A DNA stretch of 64,000 bases from Streptomyces sp. CB02058 (GTDB lineage: Bacteria > Actinomycetota > Actinomycetes > Streptomycetales > Streptomycetaceae): the NCBI RefSeq assembly GCF_001905505.1, contig NZ_LIPG01000005.1, positions 248,001 to 312,000 of the forward strand. The letters run 5' to 3'. Below the pieces are notes generated by a model. It was given only the letters and a program-made list of their open reading frames with translations. It had not been told where the DNA came from and searched no databases. Each line of letters opens with the position of its first letter. The first letter of the stretch is position 1. Made by a program: the position numbers and the translations under genes. Below are positions 59,001 through 64,000 of the stretch, in pieces.

Positions 59001-61184
59001 GCCGTCCGGGAGTTCGCCGGTGGCGCCCGCACCGACCTTGACGGTCAGATCGGTGACGCTCTCGCCTCCGACCTCGAAGCGGCGTACGTCGAACTTCGAC
59101 GTCACGGCGAACTGAGTGGTCCGGCCGGGCCGTTGCGGGTCCGGAGCCGCGGAGACGGGATCGACCCAGGTGTGCGCACGCGTCACCGGATCGGTGCCCG
59201 AGCGGGCCGCCTCCCAGGCGGGGGAGCCGGGAGCGGCGGCCTCGGGGAGCGGGGAGGACCGTACGGGATCGCCCACCGCCTGCGAGCCGGACCGTTCGGG
59301 CTCCGGCTCCCCCGTCGGGGCCTGGCGCTCCTCGTCCAGGTCCTCCGCGGTGTCCAGGTCCCGCACCGGGTCCCGCACGGCATCCGGCGCCCCTTGCTGC
59401 TCGCCGACGCCCGCCGGGCGCGCGCCGGGGGCGGACCCGTGCGCGGGCGAGGAGGCGGGCACGCCGGCCGGTACTGATGCCGGTGCGGCGGCCGTCGGCG
59501 GTAGCGAGGACTGCGGCGCGGCTGCCGGTCCCGGCGTGACCGGCGCTGCTGTGGGCGTCGAGGTGGCCTCCGCCTCCTCCTCTGTGCCCGGCAGCATCTC
59601 CGTGTCCGCGTCCACGGCATCGGGCAGCACCTCTTCCGGCCCCCGCCCGCCTGACGGCACGGGCGACGAAGCGGCCGACGACACGGGCGCCGAACCGGGC
59701 GACGGCGACCCCGGGGAGGACGACACGGGGGACGCCGAAGACGAGGACGGCAGCGACGACGGCTGCACCGCACCCGGCGGGCCGGCCGGCGAGGACTGCG
59801 GCAGCGGCCCCGACGATGCCGGCAGGACGACCGGCGACGTCTCCGGCAGCCTCACGGGCGGCACCGTGCGCGCCGTCCCGTACGGCCCCGTCGCGGTCGG
59901 CTGCCCGACGGACGGGTGCCCGACGGACACCGGCGGCACGACCGTGGACGTGGACGGCGGGTCACCCGTCACCGGCGACGGGGAGTACGGGGGCGGCGAC
60001 GGCACCGGCGGCGCGGTGTACGGCAGCGGCGATGTGGAGAGCGTCGCCGCCGGCACGAGCGGCGGCGGCGACGGCACCGGCGAGGACGGCCCGCCCGTGG
60101 TCACCGTCGGAACGGGCACCCGGGTGGTGTCCGCCGGGCCGTCACCGCTCCTGTCGCCCGGACCGGGCAGCTCGTTGATCCCGCCCGACGGCACCGGGGC
60201 GGCGAAGAACTTGTTGTTCAGCCACAGCGCCCCGCCCCCGATCGCGGACTCCGCGTACATGCCGAACACCCCGCTGGTGCCGGAGCCCACGAAGGTCTCC
60301 CACTTGAACTCCCACTTCCCGTCGAAGAGTCCGGTGACCAGCACCTCCGCGAGTGTCTCGCTGAGCCCCGAGACGACGAAGACGGCGGGGATGTCGTAGA
60401 CCTCGTTCAGCCCCTTGGCCAGGAACGGATTCCGCTTCGGGAAGTCGATGTCCAGATGGTCGAAGTAGTCGGCGCCGTTCTTGAACCAGTTCTTGAACTT
60501 GTCCGAGAAGTGCCCGAAGGCGCCCTCGAAGAGACCTCCGAGCGCGCCGAACGCCGCCGCCTTGCCGACATCGCCCCAGTCGATGCCCGGCGGCCTGCGG
60601 GCCGGCGGGTTGAACGCGATCTGGGCGAGCTTGACCGCCAGCGTCTGGATGGCCTCGGCGAACGCCCCGCTGAGCGCGGGCGCGATATGGGTCATCCGCA
60701 GCAGCCGGTCGATGATCATCAGCACGGCCAGCCGGCTGCGGGCCCTGGCCAGCGCCATCTGGGAGATCGAGGTGCCGCCGGTGAAGAACGCCATGGCCGC
60801 CAGGAAGGCCAGCTCGATCAGGAGCATGACGATCTCGGCGATGATCTCCCACTTCGACTCCTGGATCTTCATCGAGTAGTCGATCTGGCCGTCCGCCATG
60901 TCGTCCAGCTGGTCGACGAGCTCCTGGAGCCGGTTGACCCCGCCGTCGTCCGTCAGCAGGGACAGCCCCTGGACATATCCCCGCGCGACGTCCTCCGGGA
61001 GCGCCCGCCCGGCGTTCAGCACCGACTGCTGTACGGCGTCACGCAGTTCGAGGACCCGTTTCCCCAGGTCGAGGTAGAGGGCACGGCTCTCCCACGCCAG
61101 GTTCTCCCTGGCCTGCAACGGCATCTCGCCGAGAAGGATCCAGAGCATCTTCCTGACGTCCTCGGGGAAATTGATCTCCTGCAC
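47061..61184 (-). CDS. Giant (4,707-residue) WXG100-like secreted multidomain protein, lonely-Cys type
   Basis: Residues 1-330 form a CpnT/WXG100-like helical domain with a hydrophobic stretch (EIVMLLIELAFLAAMAFFTGG). Then come: Pro/Ser-rich linker (330-680); a domain with zinc-peptidase motif HEIGHLLGLRDE starting at His797; a Pro/Lys/Glu linker near 928; a long beta-rich region (about 960-2690); a coiled coil (2690-2920); OTU-like segment 1 with DGDAFLHAL at 2974 (Ala in the Cys position); OTU-like segment 2 with GECLLFS (Cys3251) and HYNGHNHYNG near 3465; and a caspase-like segment with His4135 and MDACW (Cys4182). Two related PYVV/PYVIW modules flank the last part. GTG abuts the WXG100 stop; AGGGGAAG stands upstream. 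Confidence 0.85.
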   Translation of the reverse strand: MQEINFPEDVRKMLWILLGEMPLQARENLAWESRALYLDLGKRVLELRDAVQQSVLNAGRALPEDVARGYVQGLSLLTDDGGVNRLQELVDQLDDMADGQIDYSMKIQESKWEIIAEIVMLLIELAFLAAMAFFTGGTSISQMALARARSRLAVLMIIDRLLRMTHIAPALSGAFAEAIQTLAVKLAQIAFNPPARRPPGIDWGDVGKAAAFGALGGLFEGAFGHFSDKFKNWFKNGADYFDHLDIDFPKRNPFLAKGLNEVYDIPAVFVVSGLSETLAEVLVTGLFDGKWEFKWETFVGSGTSGVFGMYAESAIGGGALWLNNKFFAAPVPSGGINELPGPGDRSGDGPADTTRVPVPTVTTGGPSSPVPSPPPLVPAATLSTSPLPYTAPPVPSPPPYSPSPVTGDPPSTSTVVPPVSVGHPSVGQPTATGPYGTARTVPPVRLPETSPVVLPASSGPLPQSSPAGPPGAVQPSSLPSSSSASPVSSSPGSPSPGSAPVSSAASSPVPSGGRGPEEVLPDAVDADTEMLPGTEEEAEATSTPTAAPVTPGPAAAPQSSLPPTAAAPASVPAGVPASSPAHGSAPGARPAGVGEQQGAPDAVRDPVRDLDTAEDLDEERQAPTGEPEPERSGSQAVGDPVRSSPLPEAAAPGSPAWEAARSGTDPVTRAHTWVDPVSAAPDPQRPGRTTQFAVTSKFDVRRFEVGGESVTDLTVKVGAGATGELPDGVWEKVIGGVGEAFNAPGHRLPNGDLLHVTVERVEADPHPSGLNVRFIPRDEQMTRSAWWADADPVDYAHEIGHLLGLRDESRHTVAPHRPDVEGSLLGDYRRPAPDGLAQGGLRGRHLQLLAAHIGDVGPAGTTAAAPPPPVRPRTVGGHPGAEPYAPVLPTQGKEAPATPKPPVTVSGTLPKPETKPEVTPQPEPEPKPKPEPEPKPEPKPKVTPPPKQKEWIRTTLDRTRPPVLDPALPRPLGGRRAPVDFGNGTRMPDYIDDVQALLDGVPDDIIGELLSGSLTFGHSDVVLRGTGQALAEIERVLAGDAGDVMADVTYAFRHEPKTLAGDGRVFPYTAEDGSVRKLSLVVRHHGDWEQFDDAYGNPVKVDGMHRSVAAAGQSKTMQSTTQIALGGPIGPMGTAAFSGFGRLGLRFGFAAKVSYGQTDQHTSQTETRALDGSRVYLDHAYYELRLTDADGRPVDGLRPGTEGTAFHGFSMRDGLSVRLPDSVTSGTVRPGRIPRSLELGRQSTYRLVRTEGFGPVARMRDWAAAEIGVLPGSTAFRELDAFFSSLSFQRQGPALSRGRVTTVPLVADDKVRTPLGVFVVDVVPGRATLITETPDAEMRDINTSTVRNERGLQKTAAFGIDGVVGPAFNFFDLADGNLNLRLQFGPAFRYLFSVSRTAALGGSGSVKSAGQVKGDLTGLYLVRKTVYVNRSGSTAPPRRFHTWSVDRMTRTEARRLAGWDDGLRRALTAGAPPPFAPAYLTVDRPPTLGMHRVEEFAFTDGSRSAVTDASGRERTMLDTFTDEVLTRLAAEYPRLVARLDQLAPRERGTWRERTAALLESPGPFPRPAPSLWRTDEEYRTALSNTLEVLAALSYRSMAGNLEALTTTGIRIRFNEPGRLGQGHRYIWLHAELTNRRFEGVQDDFKLRYSTVGVERVDGQKSAKRIKELGFEGQLAFRDPSADDIGAPNNAGVLTLGARKGWQSDQETGFGATATYEPMTVSAGPSHLYRYDLSLTVDRGGYWRFRGLLRGTATLGLLGTQPFVFHQARGLLIGSRPGGGTIGGGPMTGQVLISIPGSHAPAVDPHARGRANPFLSIGQQPVRHLRPERARALALGEPARSGTLVRATDVVGDPGPVSADGRGSRLFQDLQNHPFLTIGVVPSPALMDALGGLLDAGSGGAWQLTEEGAPTRESVLRAFQAQYLTANFDQSSGPLGWTAAGLMGKGPYATLWATFRHLTAVSDIRALTGSVPMDTEMVLGGTGQTSGKLTRTSTFFTGGQLTYARSHSTGPGLLGTYGLVASPWSTADQSNTTVTRAVVHDMNRKGFGHQVLVTGTAEHWLALAASLIGARAAGRAFVPDWLAAAAGRMTTVPGGWLAHVPEKSAHLVGLIDDGMGDVPRYTARRWSPQPWLQGNSFGTYPVNALDPTAVLAAFDRKVHALGLDEAGRERVRTLVSSRVLRSLDKEMAGTGSSVPARTGAWGWHSFRIGKRQVRIRVQVLPGTPSFEMLDHSVEMEENRRAIETVQEGAESSKGADVGYLVGEGVHTGDRTAAASGPTFTETGSGRQTTGASRTASTLTVFRAASTEPYAEIATPYRIRITLEADDAPARDEADTSLKGRAVAARDRFTGKQVLTEEGPAGTLREHVPLSLMAPDGDPGSDPLPPPSLPALAPPRPGVPENALGPYTKHGDGSLKPFRFPDTGFDVRRIIGLADIRMASTYAVALSYDAGFSTYADDAPYRARDTGLTRLGTGSAQALEDGESNAALSAYYHQAVTLGGYRVPGLTEKSVVGNESAQLDLYAKPDFSRATLLTVADGKKMEMLRRAGESAATSVGRESVQDSAIGAGVLISSDRTGLNQLGASGTGPYAGTGDSLATSADQLTSVNTKPKTGRVFLFAVPTTWLSVADVQRGIKDSRIGRFVGGAFGSVRPGLKAVASEAYAVVWVRDDIARELGLIDGTNFPAQVAAAWDAVGSASKAWVDADKAYWKKRRGALALREARDAAESALTPVLEAATADRRRLDQAYDAAETARTAHEAARLRLDSVRDTGQRAVRDARAALETLEETDTGEAAHDGWAEIVRDQIDDARAALKAAERTARDQLAAEQGRMDVVRRRTEAADRRVDRAENAVASSRRRVEEATRRRDDALTAFGNRRTLLDGLRATAETAAAEYHRVRTGADQLTRWHQEAATPEGRERLGGRAEPPAVVHVKAPATLAPPSPPPRPVYTRTGTGEGARLTSPDQVTYTLHDVPRDGDAFLHALVEGLSRTAPELLTDRGIDLTDRRAAAAALRPLLASRLDDPSDADLLDLVAPDDTDTFSDADVTAAGLRGTGPLGADTPGGREFDGLDGLMPHSVTPDRGARAALAVAQLTRPGGADGEAGWNHGAADLLPALAARTFGVDITVVDEAGRAHVFHPAPTDTTGTLDMLLGGPAGPRPQVVLSLADRHYQLAVRGDAQAPGTTSSEAEGKTLEGKAPKGTEAPKDPKGKGKAPEGEAPEGDGKAPAKKTGPVSPGRPARGRPVTVPGSGECLLFSFMAGDPAYLRDRLPGLAESDPAAYAWLGDPRTVRAGLTAAAAATSPDGTYEGGPEAAVAARMRATVDGYVRASRGRLHPHIIGQLRMSAAPDLAGRIGPLHRTALVTLLAHHGVDADTLVDRTDAGLRRELTALYATSEAPLDDVELQTVLDAVAHWEDRYIDPVGEIFLPLLAHAFEVRVEVARDGLLFDENRAGLRDASRVIEVHYNGHNHYNGSGAAPRDLLAFGEQVAPKRVKDEERDAAGDVRVNPLWVPLDEVDPDLLVTGSKDAVWIYTVTGDGRVLLGSEQPSAIVTPEQFDALLTGMRRVTPELTADQLRSQLDGLGHTGIAADFGGKGRTVPGPSRVSGEFRWNAERGRWTVNDKSGRYMSESVRPGLDPAVAAGWLERVAGLFTDRLGVRVVPDQVKTSAAPPPEGGSAPPPAPPVVPLEGYVSLAELDAIGVTLSAGQTAQAVLLGSRLPVEGLGLTPEQQRLVRVQRGEPDTSAPTRLLLDSPEPSSPASSVDSLDMIMDWEDGESGEGSPSPEPEPDHHRILVDLYGPDIDGNPLYPTLREALVRLDTLRGNGPRSALRDGPFDLDAVARYVLGLDEQEPVTRARRGELLRVALDENVEGARSLAELAAFRLVLEGVFAVARTLPRTGGDIGRNWTGDRVRSLDTAQLDASLQRPDGGAVFEPGGPPPYVVMAAEGGHDHVVVLDAEGTSHRVPGEVFAELLAMDPVLAGLPSDVPVVLLVPEAGARGLDLPRAVADRTGRTTWSTSGRLAFTGPGDRTVVSPEHRPGGTAGVWIVSEPGQLPGPDARQDAQDWESDVVSYTQVSQGRPIGRFVFHPAEAARFEGLMRQMPTTTELWHQNPVTGVLTKDPGLVPWAGRPAYFFAVHAFPGMTDMALEGGANHMARGPLTGGFLKRRPSVSQLPGDHVIVMDACWHATPGGADFVNGDAPRAPYVADPLATVSDAQYTANETGRTVFASTRPSGIQRLSAQQGGGHVRILSTDPQGRRGRWLEFRPEPTGAALDARARAAGLHQGDGPAPPEVRDTALRLVRALRNVFGPDVEQDAAYAQLLAGIGALESMRASDPALAGATPFTVDLLEQTVRALRGPLPGTALTPDDHRAALLRAATASGTGVALSAFAALPLLVEAARRLDGFAGPDALDAEAARVLGLPTGAEVGPAQRTRLFWATAAALAWEHRTPDPDTAGARLLHLDRPDPARRGEVVDLVTRAAAAGRDLDNPTAVAAFHLETLGALAPETRLLAADGSTAGRTWFQTPRKPGPLNTAALVTAVPKPGGGFQPGGVVPAPWKTPDSPGPYVIWAPGDSGHLVMQLPGSPVLRVPYDEIGELLSRDRELAGKPLRTDVLLAVREAGTAGGTDPRPVIGALTGRGVWTTTDKVFLTGSSAPGSPYAVAVLRDPAAAGGPSAAGAWSVVRPGGTGTPDPATAPATGEPGIMLPG

Positions 61185-61550
61185 TCAGCGCTTCCCCTGC
61201 CCGCCGTCGCCGTGGAGCGCTTCGTCGGTCTTCCTCCGGTGCGCCGCTATCTGTTCCGTGGCGTCGGTCCGGGTGCCCTCGATGTTCTCCAGGTTGGTGA
61301 GCGTCGCCGAGACCAGGACGTCCAGCGCCTCGTACAGGCCCTGGGTGATGTCGGTGCAGTACCTGTTGTTCTCCTCGTACTTCGGGCGCACCTCCCGGGC
61401 GAAGTCGTCGGTCCAGCCCGGCCAGTCCGTGTAGTCGTTCTCCTGGCGCCGGAAGTCCTGGCCCATCCGCTTCGCCAGCGCCGGCAGGCTCTTCATCTCC
61501 TCGATGCTGCGCCGCAGCCCGCCCGGGTCCGCCTCGTACACCCCGCTCAT
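61185..61550 (-). CDS. WXG100-like small protein
   Basis: A 121-residue helical protein with a WPGW turn (DYTDWPGWTDDFAREVRPKY) near the middle, the hallmark of WXG100/ESAT-6-type hairpins. N-terminal helix: LRRSIEEMKSLPALAKRMGQDFRRQ; C-terminal helix: YCTDITQGLYEALDVLVSATLTNLENIEG. It probably pairs with the WXG100-like N-terminus of the giant protein for type VII export. ATG overlaps the YbaB-like stop (ATGA), and its stop directly abuts the giant gene's GTG. Confidence 0.85.
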   Translation of the reverse strand: MSGVYEADPGGLRRSIEEMKSLPALAKRMGQDFRRQENDYTDWPGWTDDFAREVRPKYEENNRYCTDITQGLYEALDVLVSATLTNLENIEGTRTDATEQIAAHRRKTDEALHGDGGQGKR

Positions 61551-62041
61551 CGCCTGCCCCCTCCTCGTGTGCCCGGCCGTGTGTCGTCGGAGTCGTCGTG
61601 GATCTCGTCCCTCAGCCGGTCGCTCGCCGAACGGTCCCGGCCGCTTCCCTCTCCGCCGTAGGCGGGGCCGAGGACCCGGTCCCAGTCGACGTCGAAGCCG
61701 CCGAACTCCGGGGCGACGCCGGTGGGCCGGGTCAGCGGCTCGAAGATCTCCCGCACCCGGTACGCCATCTCCGCCCGCGCCTGGTCGGCGGCCTCCAGCA
61801 CCGAGGCGGCGAGCTGGGCGGCCGGCATGTTCCGGTAGCGGCTGTCCAGGAAGCGCAGCCCCGTCAGCTCGCCCTGCGGGCCGACGGTCACCTCGACCGC
61901 GCGGTCGCGCGAGCGCACGGTGAGCGAGGAGTCGCGCAGATCCTCCTCGGCCCGTGCGACAGCGGCCTCCACGGCCTGGAGTTCGGCGATGGCCTTGGCG
62001 ATGCGCTGCTCCATGGGCTCGCGCGGCTCCCCCGGGTTCAT
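61547..62041 (-). CDS. YbaB/EbfC-like protein
   Basis: A 164-residue protein with the YbaB fold pattern: a long N-terminal helix (RIAKAIAELQAVEAAVARAEEDL), then the strand region SLTVRSRDRAVEVTVGPQGELTGLRFLDSRYRNM and a helix ASVLEAADQARAEMAYRV. The typical family member binds DNA, but copies inside Streptomyces WXG100 loci are thought to act as accessory or chaperone proteins for export. The C-terminal 55 residues are acidic and disordered. It overlaps both neighbours by four bases. Confidence 0.82.
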   Translation of the reverse strand: MNPGEPREPMEQRIAKAIAELQAVEAAVARAEEDLRDSSLTVRSRDRAVEVTVGPQGELTGLRFLDSRYRNMPAAQLAASVLEAADQARAEMAYRVREIFEPLTRPTGVAPEFGGFDVDWDRVLGPAYGGEGSGRDRSASDRLRDEIHDDSDDTRPGTRGGGRR

Positions 62042-64000
62042 CGGCCGATCACGGCGGGCGCGCCTCCCTCGTCCGTGCCCCAGACGTCTTCCTCCTCCTG
62101 GATCCAGGCGTCCCGCGCGCGGTCTCCGCTCTCCGTCTGCGGCCGGGCCGGGGCGCCGCCACCGGCGGGCGGCACGAAGGGCACGCCGCTGGAGGTCGTG
62201 GCGTTCCTGGGCAGCGCGATGGGGGCCTCGTCGGGCGCTCTCCCGGACGCCGTCGTGCCCGTACCGCTTCTGGGCCTGCGGTTGCTGACGACCTGACCGC
62301 CGTCGATCACACTGCGGATGCGCTCGTTCGTGCCCTGGCCCTGCCCGCCGCCCTGGCCACCCATGGGCATCCCGCCCATCGGCATGCCCCCCATGGGCAT
62401 GCCCGTCGCCTGGCCGCTCCCGCCGCTGTCGCTGAGCGACGAGCCGGGGAGCGACCCGGTGTTCAGGGGCGTGCCGATCATCGGCGTGGAGGCGGTCGTG
62501 TCCGCCGAGGCCGCCGCCCGGTCGAAGGGCGAGGCGTACGGGAGCTCGTCGTAGAGCTCCTCCTCGTAGGAGCCGTAAGGGGAATCGGAGGAGCCGTACG
62601 CGTACGAGGCGTCCCCGGTGAGGGGGGCGCCGGGTGTGCCGTTCAGATAGCCGGAGGTCGTCGTGCCGTCCGGCAGGGTGTAGGACGTGGAGCCGGTGCC
62701 AGGGTCCAGGACCGAGGTGCTGCCGTCGGGGAACTCGGTGACGATCCGTCCCTCGGAGTCGAGGCGGGTCAGGCTCCCGTCGGGGTTCGGCAGGGTGTCG
62801 CCGGTGTTCAGGGGGCCGGTCAGGGAGGTGCCGTCGGGGCGGGTGACCGTCGCCGTGTGCGTGTCCGGGTCGATGACCGTGCTGCTGCCGTCGGGGTAGT
62901 CCGTGACGACCCGGCCGTCCGCATCCAGGTGCGTGAGTGCCCCGTCGGGGCCGGGAAGGCCGTCGCCCTGGTAGACGGGGCCGGTGATCGTCGTGGGGGA
63001 CAGGGACGCCAGATCGTCGCTGCCGAGGGAACCGTTGAGCGAACCGCTGCCGACCACTCCGGGGTCGGCGCCGATCCTGCTGAGCGCCTCCTCCAGCGAA
63101 CGAGCCTCCGGGGAACCACCGCCCGGCGATCCTCCGCCCAGGATCTGCTGCCGCTGCTCGTCGTAGGCCGCCTGTGCCTGCGCCTGGGCTTCCTCGCGTT
63201 CCTTCTCCTGGGCCAGCTGCCGCTGCTCCTGCTCGGCCTGCTGCTTCTCCTGCTCCTTGCGCGCCGCCTCCTGCGCGGCCTCGGCCTCCTTCTCCTTCGC
63301 CTCCTGCTTCGCCTCCTGTTCGGCCTGCTTGGCCTCCTGTTCCTTCTCCTTGGCCTCCTGCTTCGCCTCCTGTTCGGCCTGCTTGGCCTCCTGCTTCGCT
63401 TCCTGCTCCGCCTGCTTGGCCTCCTGCTCGGCCTCCTTGGCGGCCTGCTTCGCCTCGGCCTCGGCCTGCTGCTCCTCCTGCGCCTTCCTGGCCCGCTCCT
63501 GTTCGGCCTTCGCCTGGTTGATCTGGAGCATCTGCATCTGCTCCTGGCGGGCCTGCGCCTCCTCCTGCTTCTTCTCCTGCTCGGCCTGCTTGGCGTCCTG
63601 CTCGGCCTGGAGCTTCTCCTGCTGGGCCTTCGCCTCCGTCTCCTTGGCCTCCTGCTTCGCCTCGGCCTCGGCCTGCTTGGCCTCCTGCTCCTTCTCCTTC
63701 GCCTCCTGCTTCGCCTCCTGTTCCTTCTCCTTGGCCTCCTGCTTCGCCTCCTGTTCGGCCTGCTTCGCCTCGGCCTCCCTGTCCCGCCGCGCCTGCTCCT
63801 CCGCGGCGGCCTTCTCCTTGGCCTCCTGCTCGGCCTTGGCGGCCTTCTCCTTCGCCTCCTGCTCGGCCTTGGCCGCCTTCTCCTTGGCCTCCTGCTCAGC
63901 CTTGGCCGCGGCGGCAGCGGCAGCGGCGGCCGCCGCCTGGTCCTTCTGCCACTGGATGAACTCCTCCTGCTGGCGCTTGGCCTCGGCCGCGGCGGCCTCC
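62038..64000 (-). CDS. Coiled-coil/repeat protein of the WXG100 locus (5' end outside window)
   Basis: At least 654 residues; the frame is open to the right edge, so the true start lies outside (an internal Met at 63537 should not be taken as start). The visible N-terminal 320 residues are an almost pure Ala/Glu/Lys/Gln charged helix with an 18-residue repeat (EAKQAEQEAKQEAKEKEQ). Two 55-residue beta repeats follow (DGALTHLDADGRVVTDYPDG and DGSLTRLDSEGRIVTEFPDG), then a Met/Gly-rich stretch with MPMGG three times and a conserved acidic tail (IQEEEDVWGTDEGGAPAVIGR). Streptomyces WXG100 loci often begin with such proteins. It overlaps the YbaB-like gene (ATGA). Confidence 0.8.
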   Translation of the reverse strand, partial: EAAAAEAKRQQEEFIQWQKDQAAAAAAAAAAAKAEQEAKEKAAKAEQEAKEKAAKAEQEAKEKAAAEEQARRDREAEAKQAEQEAKQEAKEKEQEAKQEAKEKEQEAKQAEAEAKQEAKETEAKAQQEKLQAEQDAKQAEQEKKQEEAQARQEQMQMLQINQAKAEQERARKAQEEQQAEAEAKQAAKEAEQEAKQAEQEAKQEAKQAEQEAKQEAKEKEQEAKQAEQEAKQEAKEKEAEAAQEAARKEQEKQQAEQEQRQLAQEKEREEAQAQAQAAYDEQRQQILGGGSPGGGSPEARSLEEALSRIGADPGVVGSGSLNGSLGSDDLASLSPTTITGPVYQGDGLPGPDGALTHLDADGRVVTDYPDGSSTVIDPDTHTATVTRPDGTSLTGPLNTGDTLPNPDGSLTRLDSEGRIVTEFPDGSTSVLDPGTGSTSYTLPDGTTTSGYLNGTPGAPLTGDASYAYGSSDSPYGSYEEELYDELPYASPFDRAAASADTTASTPMIGTPLNTGSLPGSSLSDSGGSGQATGMPMGGMPMGGMPMGGQGGGQGQGTNERIRSVIDGGQVVSNRRPRSGTGTTASGRAPDEAPIALPRNATTSSGVPFVPPAGGGAPARPQTESGDRARDAWIQEEEDVWGTDEGGAPAVIGR
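63301..63408. repeat. 54-base in-gene tandem repeat
   Basis: A 54-base unit starting CTCCTGCTTCGCCTCC occurs at 63301 and 63355, nearly identical, within a wider field of degenerate GCCTCCTG motifs (about 63160-63900). It encodes the 18-residue coiled-coil repeat of the incomplete gene at the right edge. Confidence 0.75.

Noticed and set aside
63537-63537. Met codon at 63537 as the start of the right-edge gene
   Set aside because: The same frame stays open to the window edge with the same charged-helix repeats, so this Met is internal.

Overview
The window is high-GC actinobacterial chromosome, almost certainly Streptomyces or a close relative. The evidence is a very strong G/C bias at third codon positions, many GTG starts, PucR-type regulators, secreted subtilisin, GDSL and phospholipase-D-like proteins, DUF6243 and DUF1838 proteins, and a very large WXG100-linked secreted protein.

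Layout. 1-1,600: an SDR oxidoreductase, a truncated PIN-domain fragment and the 3' part of tRNA-Gly(CCC) followed by its terminator; this looks like the right end (attR) of an element integrated in a tRNA gene. 1,775-5,183: acyl desaturase plus its flavin/2Fe-2S reductase, divergent from a PucR/CdaR-type regulator with an inverted repeat between them. 5,200-9,700: small hypothetical genes, an acetyltransferase, and a translationally coupled DUF998/sensor kinase/response regulator operon. 9,900-20,050: mainly exported proteins (phospholipase-D-like, polysaccharide deacetylase, phytase-like esterase, subtilisin) and an SMP-30 lactonase. 20,222-29,654: two tandem PucR regulators and a complete branched-chain amino-acid-type ABC transporter (livK-H-M-G-F). 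The same TTGTCC-N4-GGACAA operator lies before the second regulator and before livK. 29,825-33,074: a trypco2-type small protein overlapping a trypsin-like/P-loop STAND/TPR protein, a candidate immunity or conflict module. 33,085-40,992: GDSL hydrolase, ABC-F ATPase with an attenuator-like leader, sortase, a GH65 phosphorylase with a HAD phosphomutase, and a small zinc-ribbon protein.

41,038-64,000 (right edge) is one minus-strand block that reads like a type VII (WXG100) export locus. In transcription order it holds a coiled-coil/repeat protein (incomplete at the window edge), a YbaB-like protein, a WXG100-like protein, a 4,707-residue protein, a 1,038-residue protein with a possible ADP-ribosyltransferase-like C-terminus, and two single-pass ricin-type lectins. 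The first four genes overlap or abut and must be co-translated. The giant protein carries a CpnT-like WXG100-like N-terminus, an HExxHxxGxxD metallopeptidase motif, a long coiled coil, two OTU-like segments (one without the expected Cys) and a His/Asp-Ala-Cys caspase-like segment. No ESX ATPase or membrane core gene is visible here. The most interesting parts are this giant-protein locus, the trypco2-protease-STAND pair, the shared PucR operator and the ABC-F leader.
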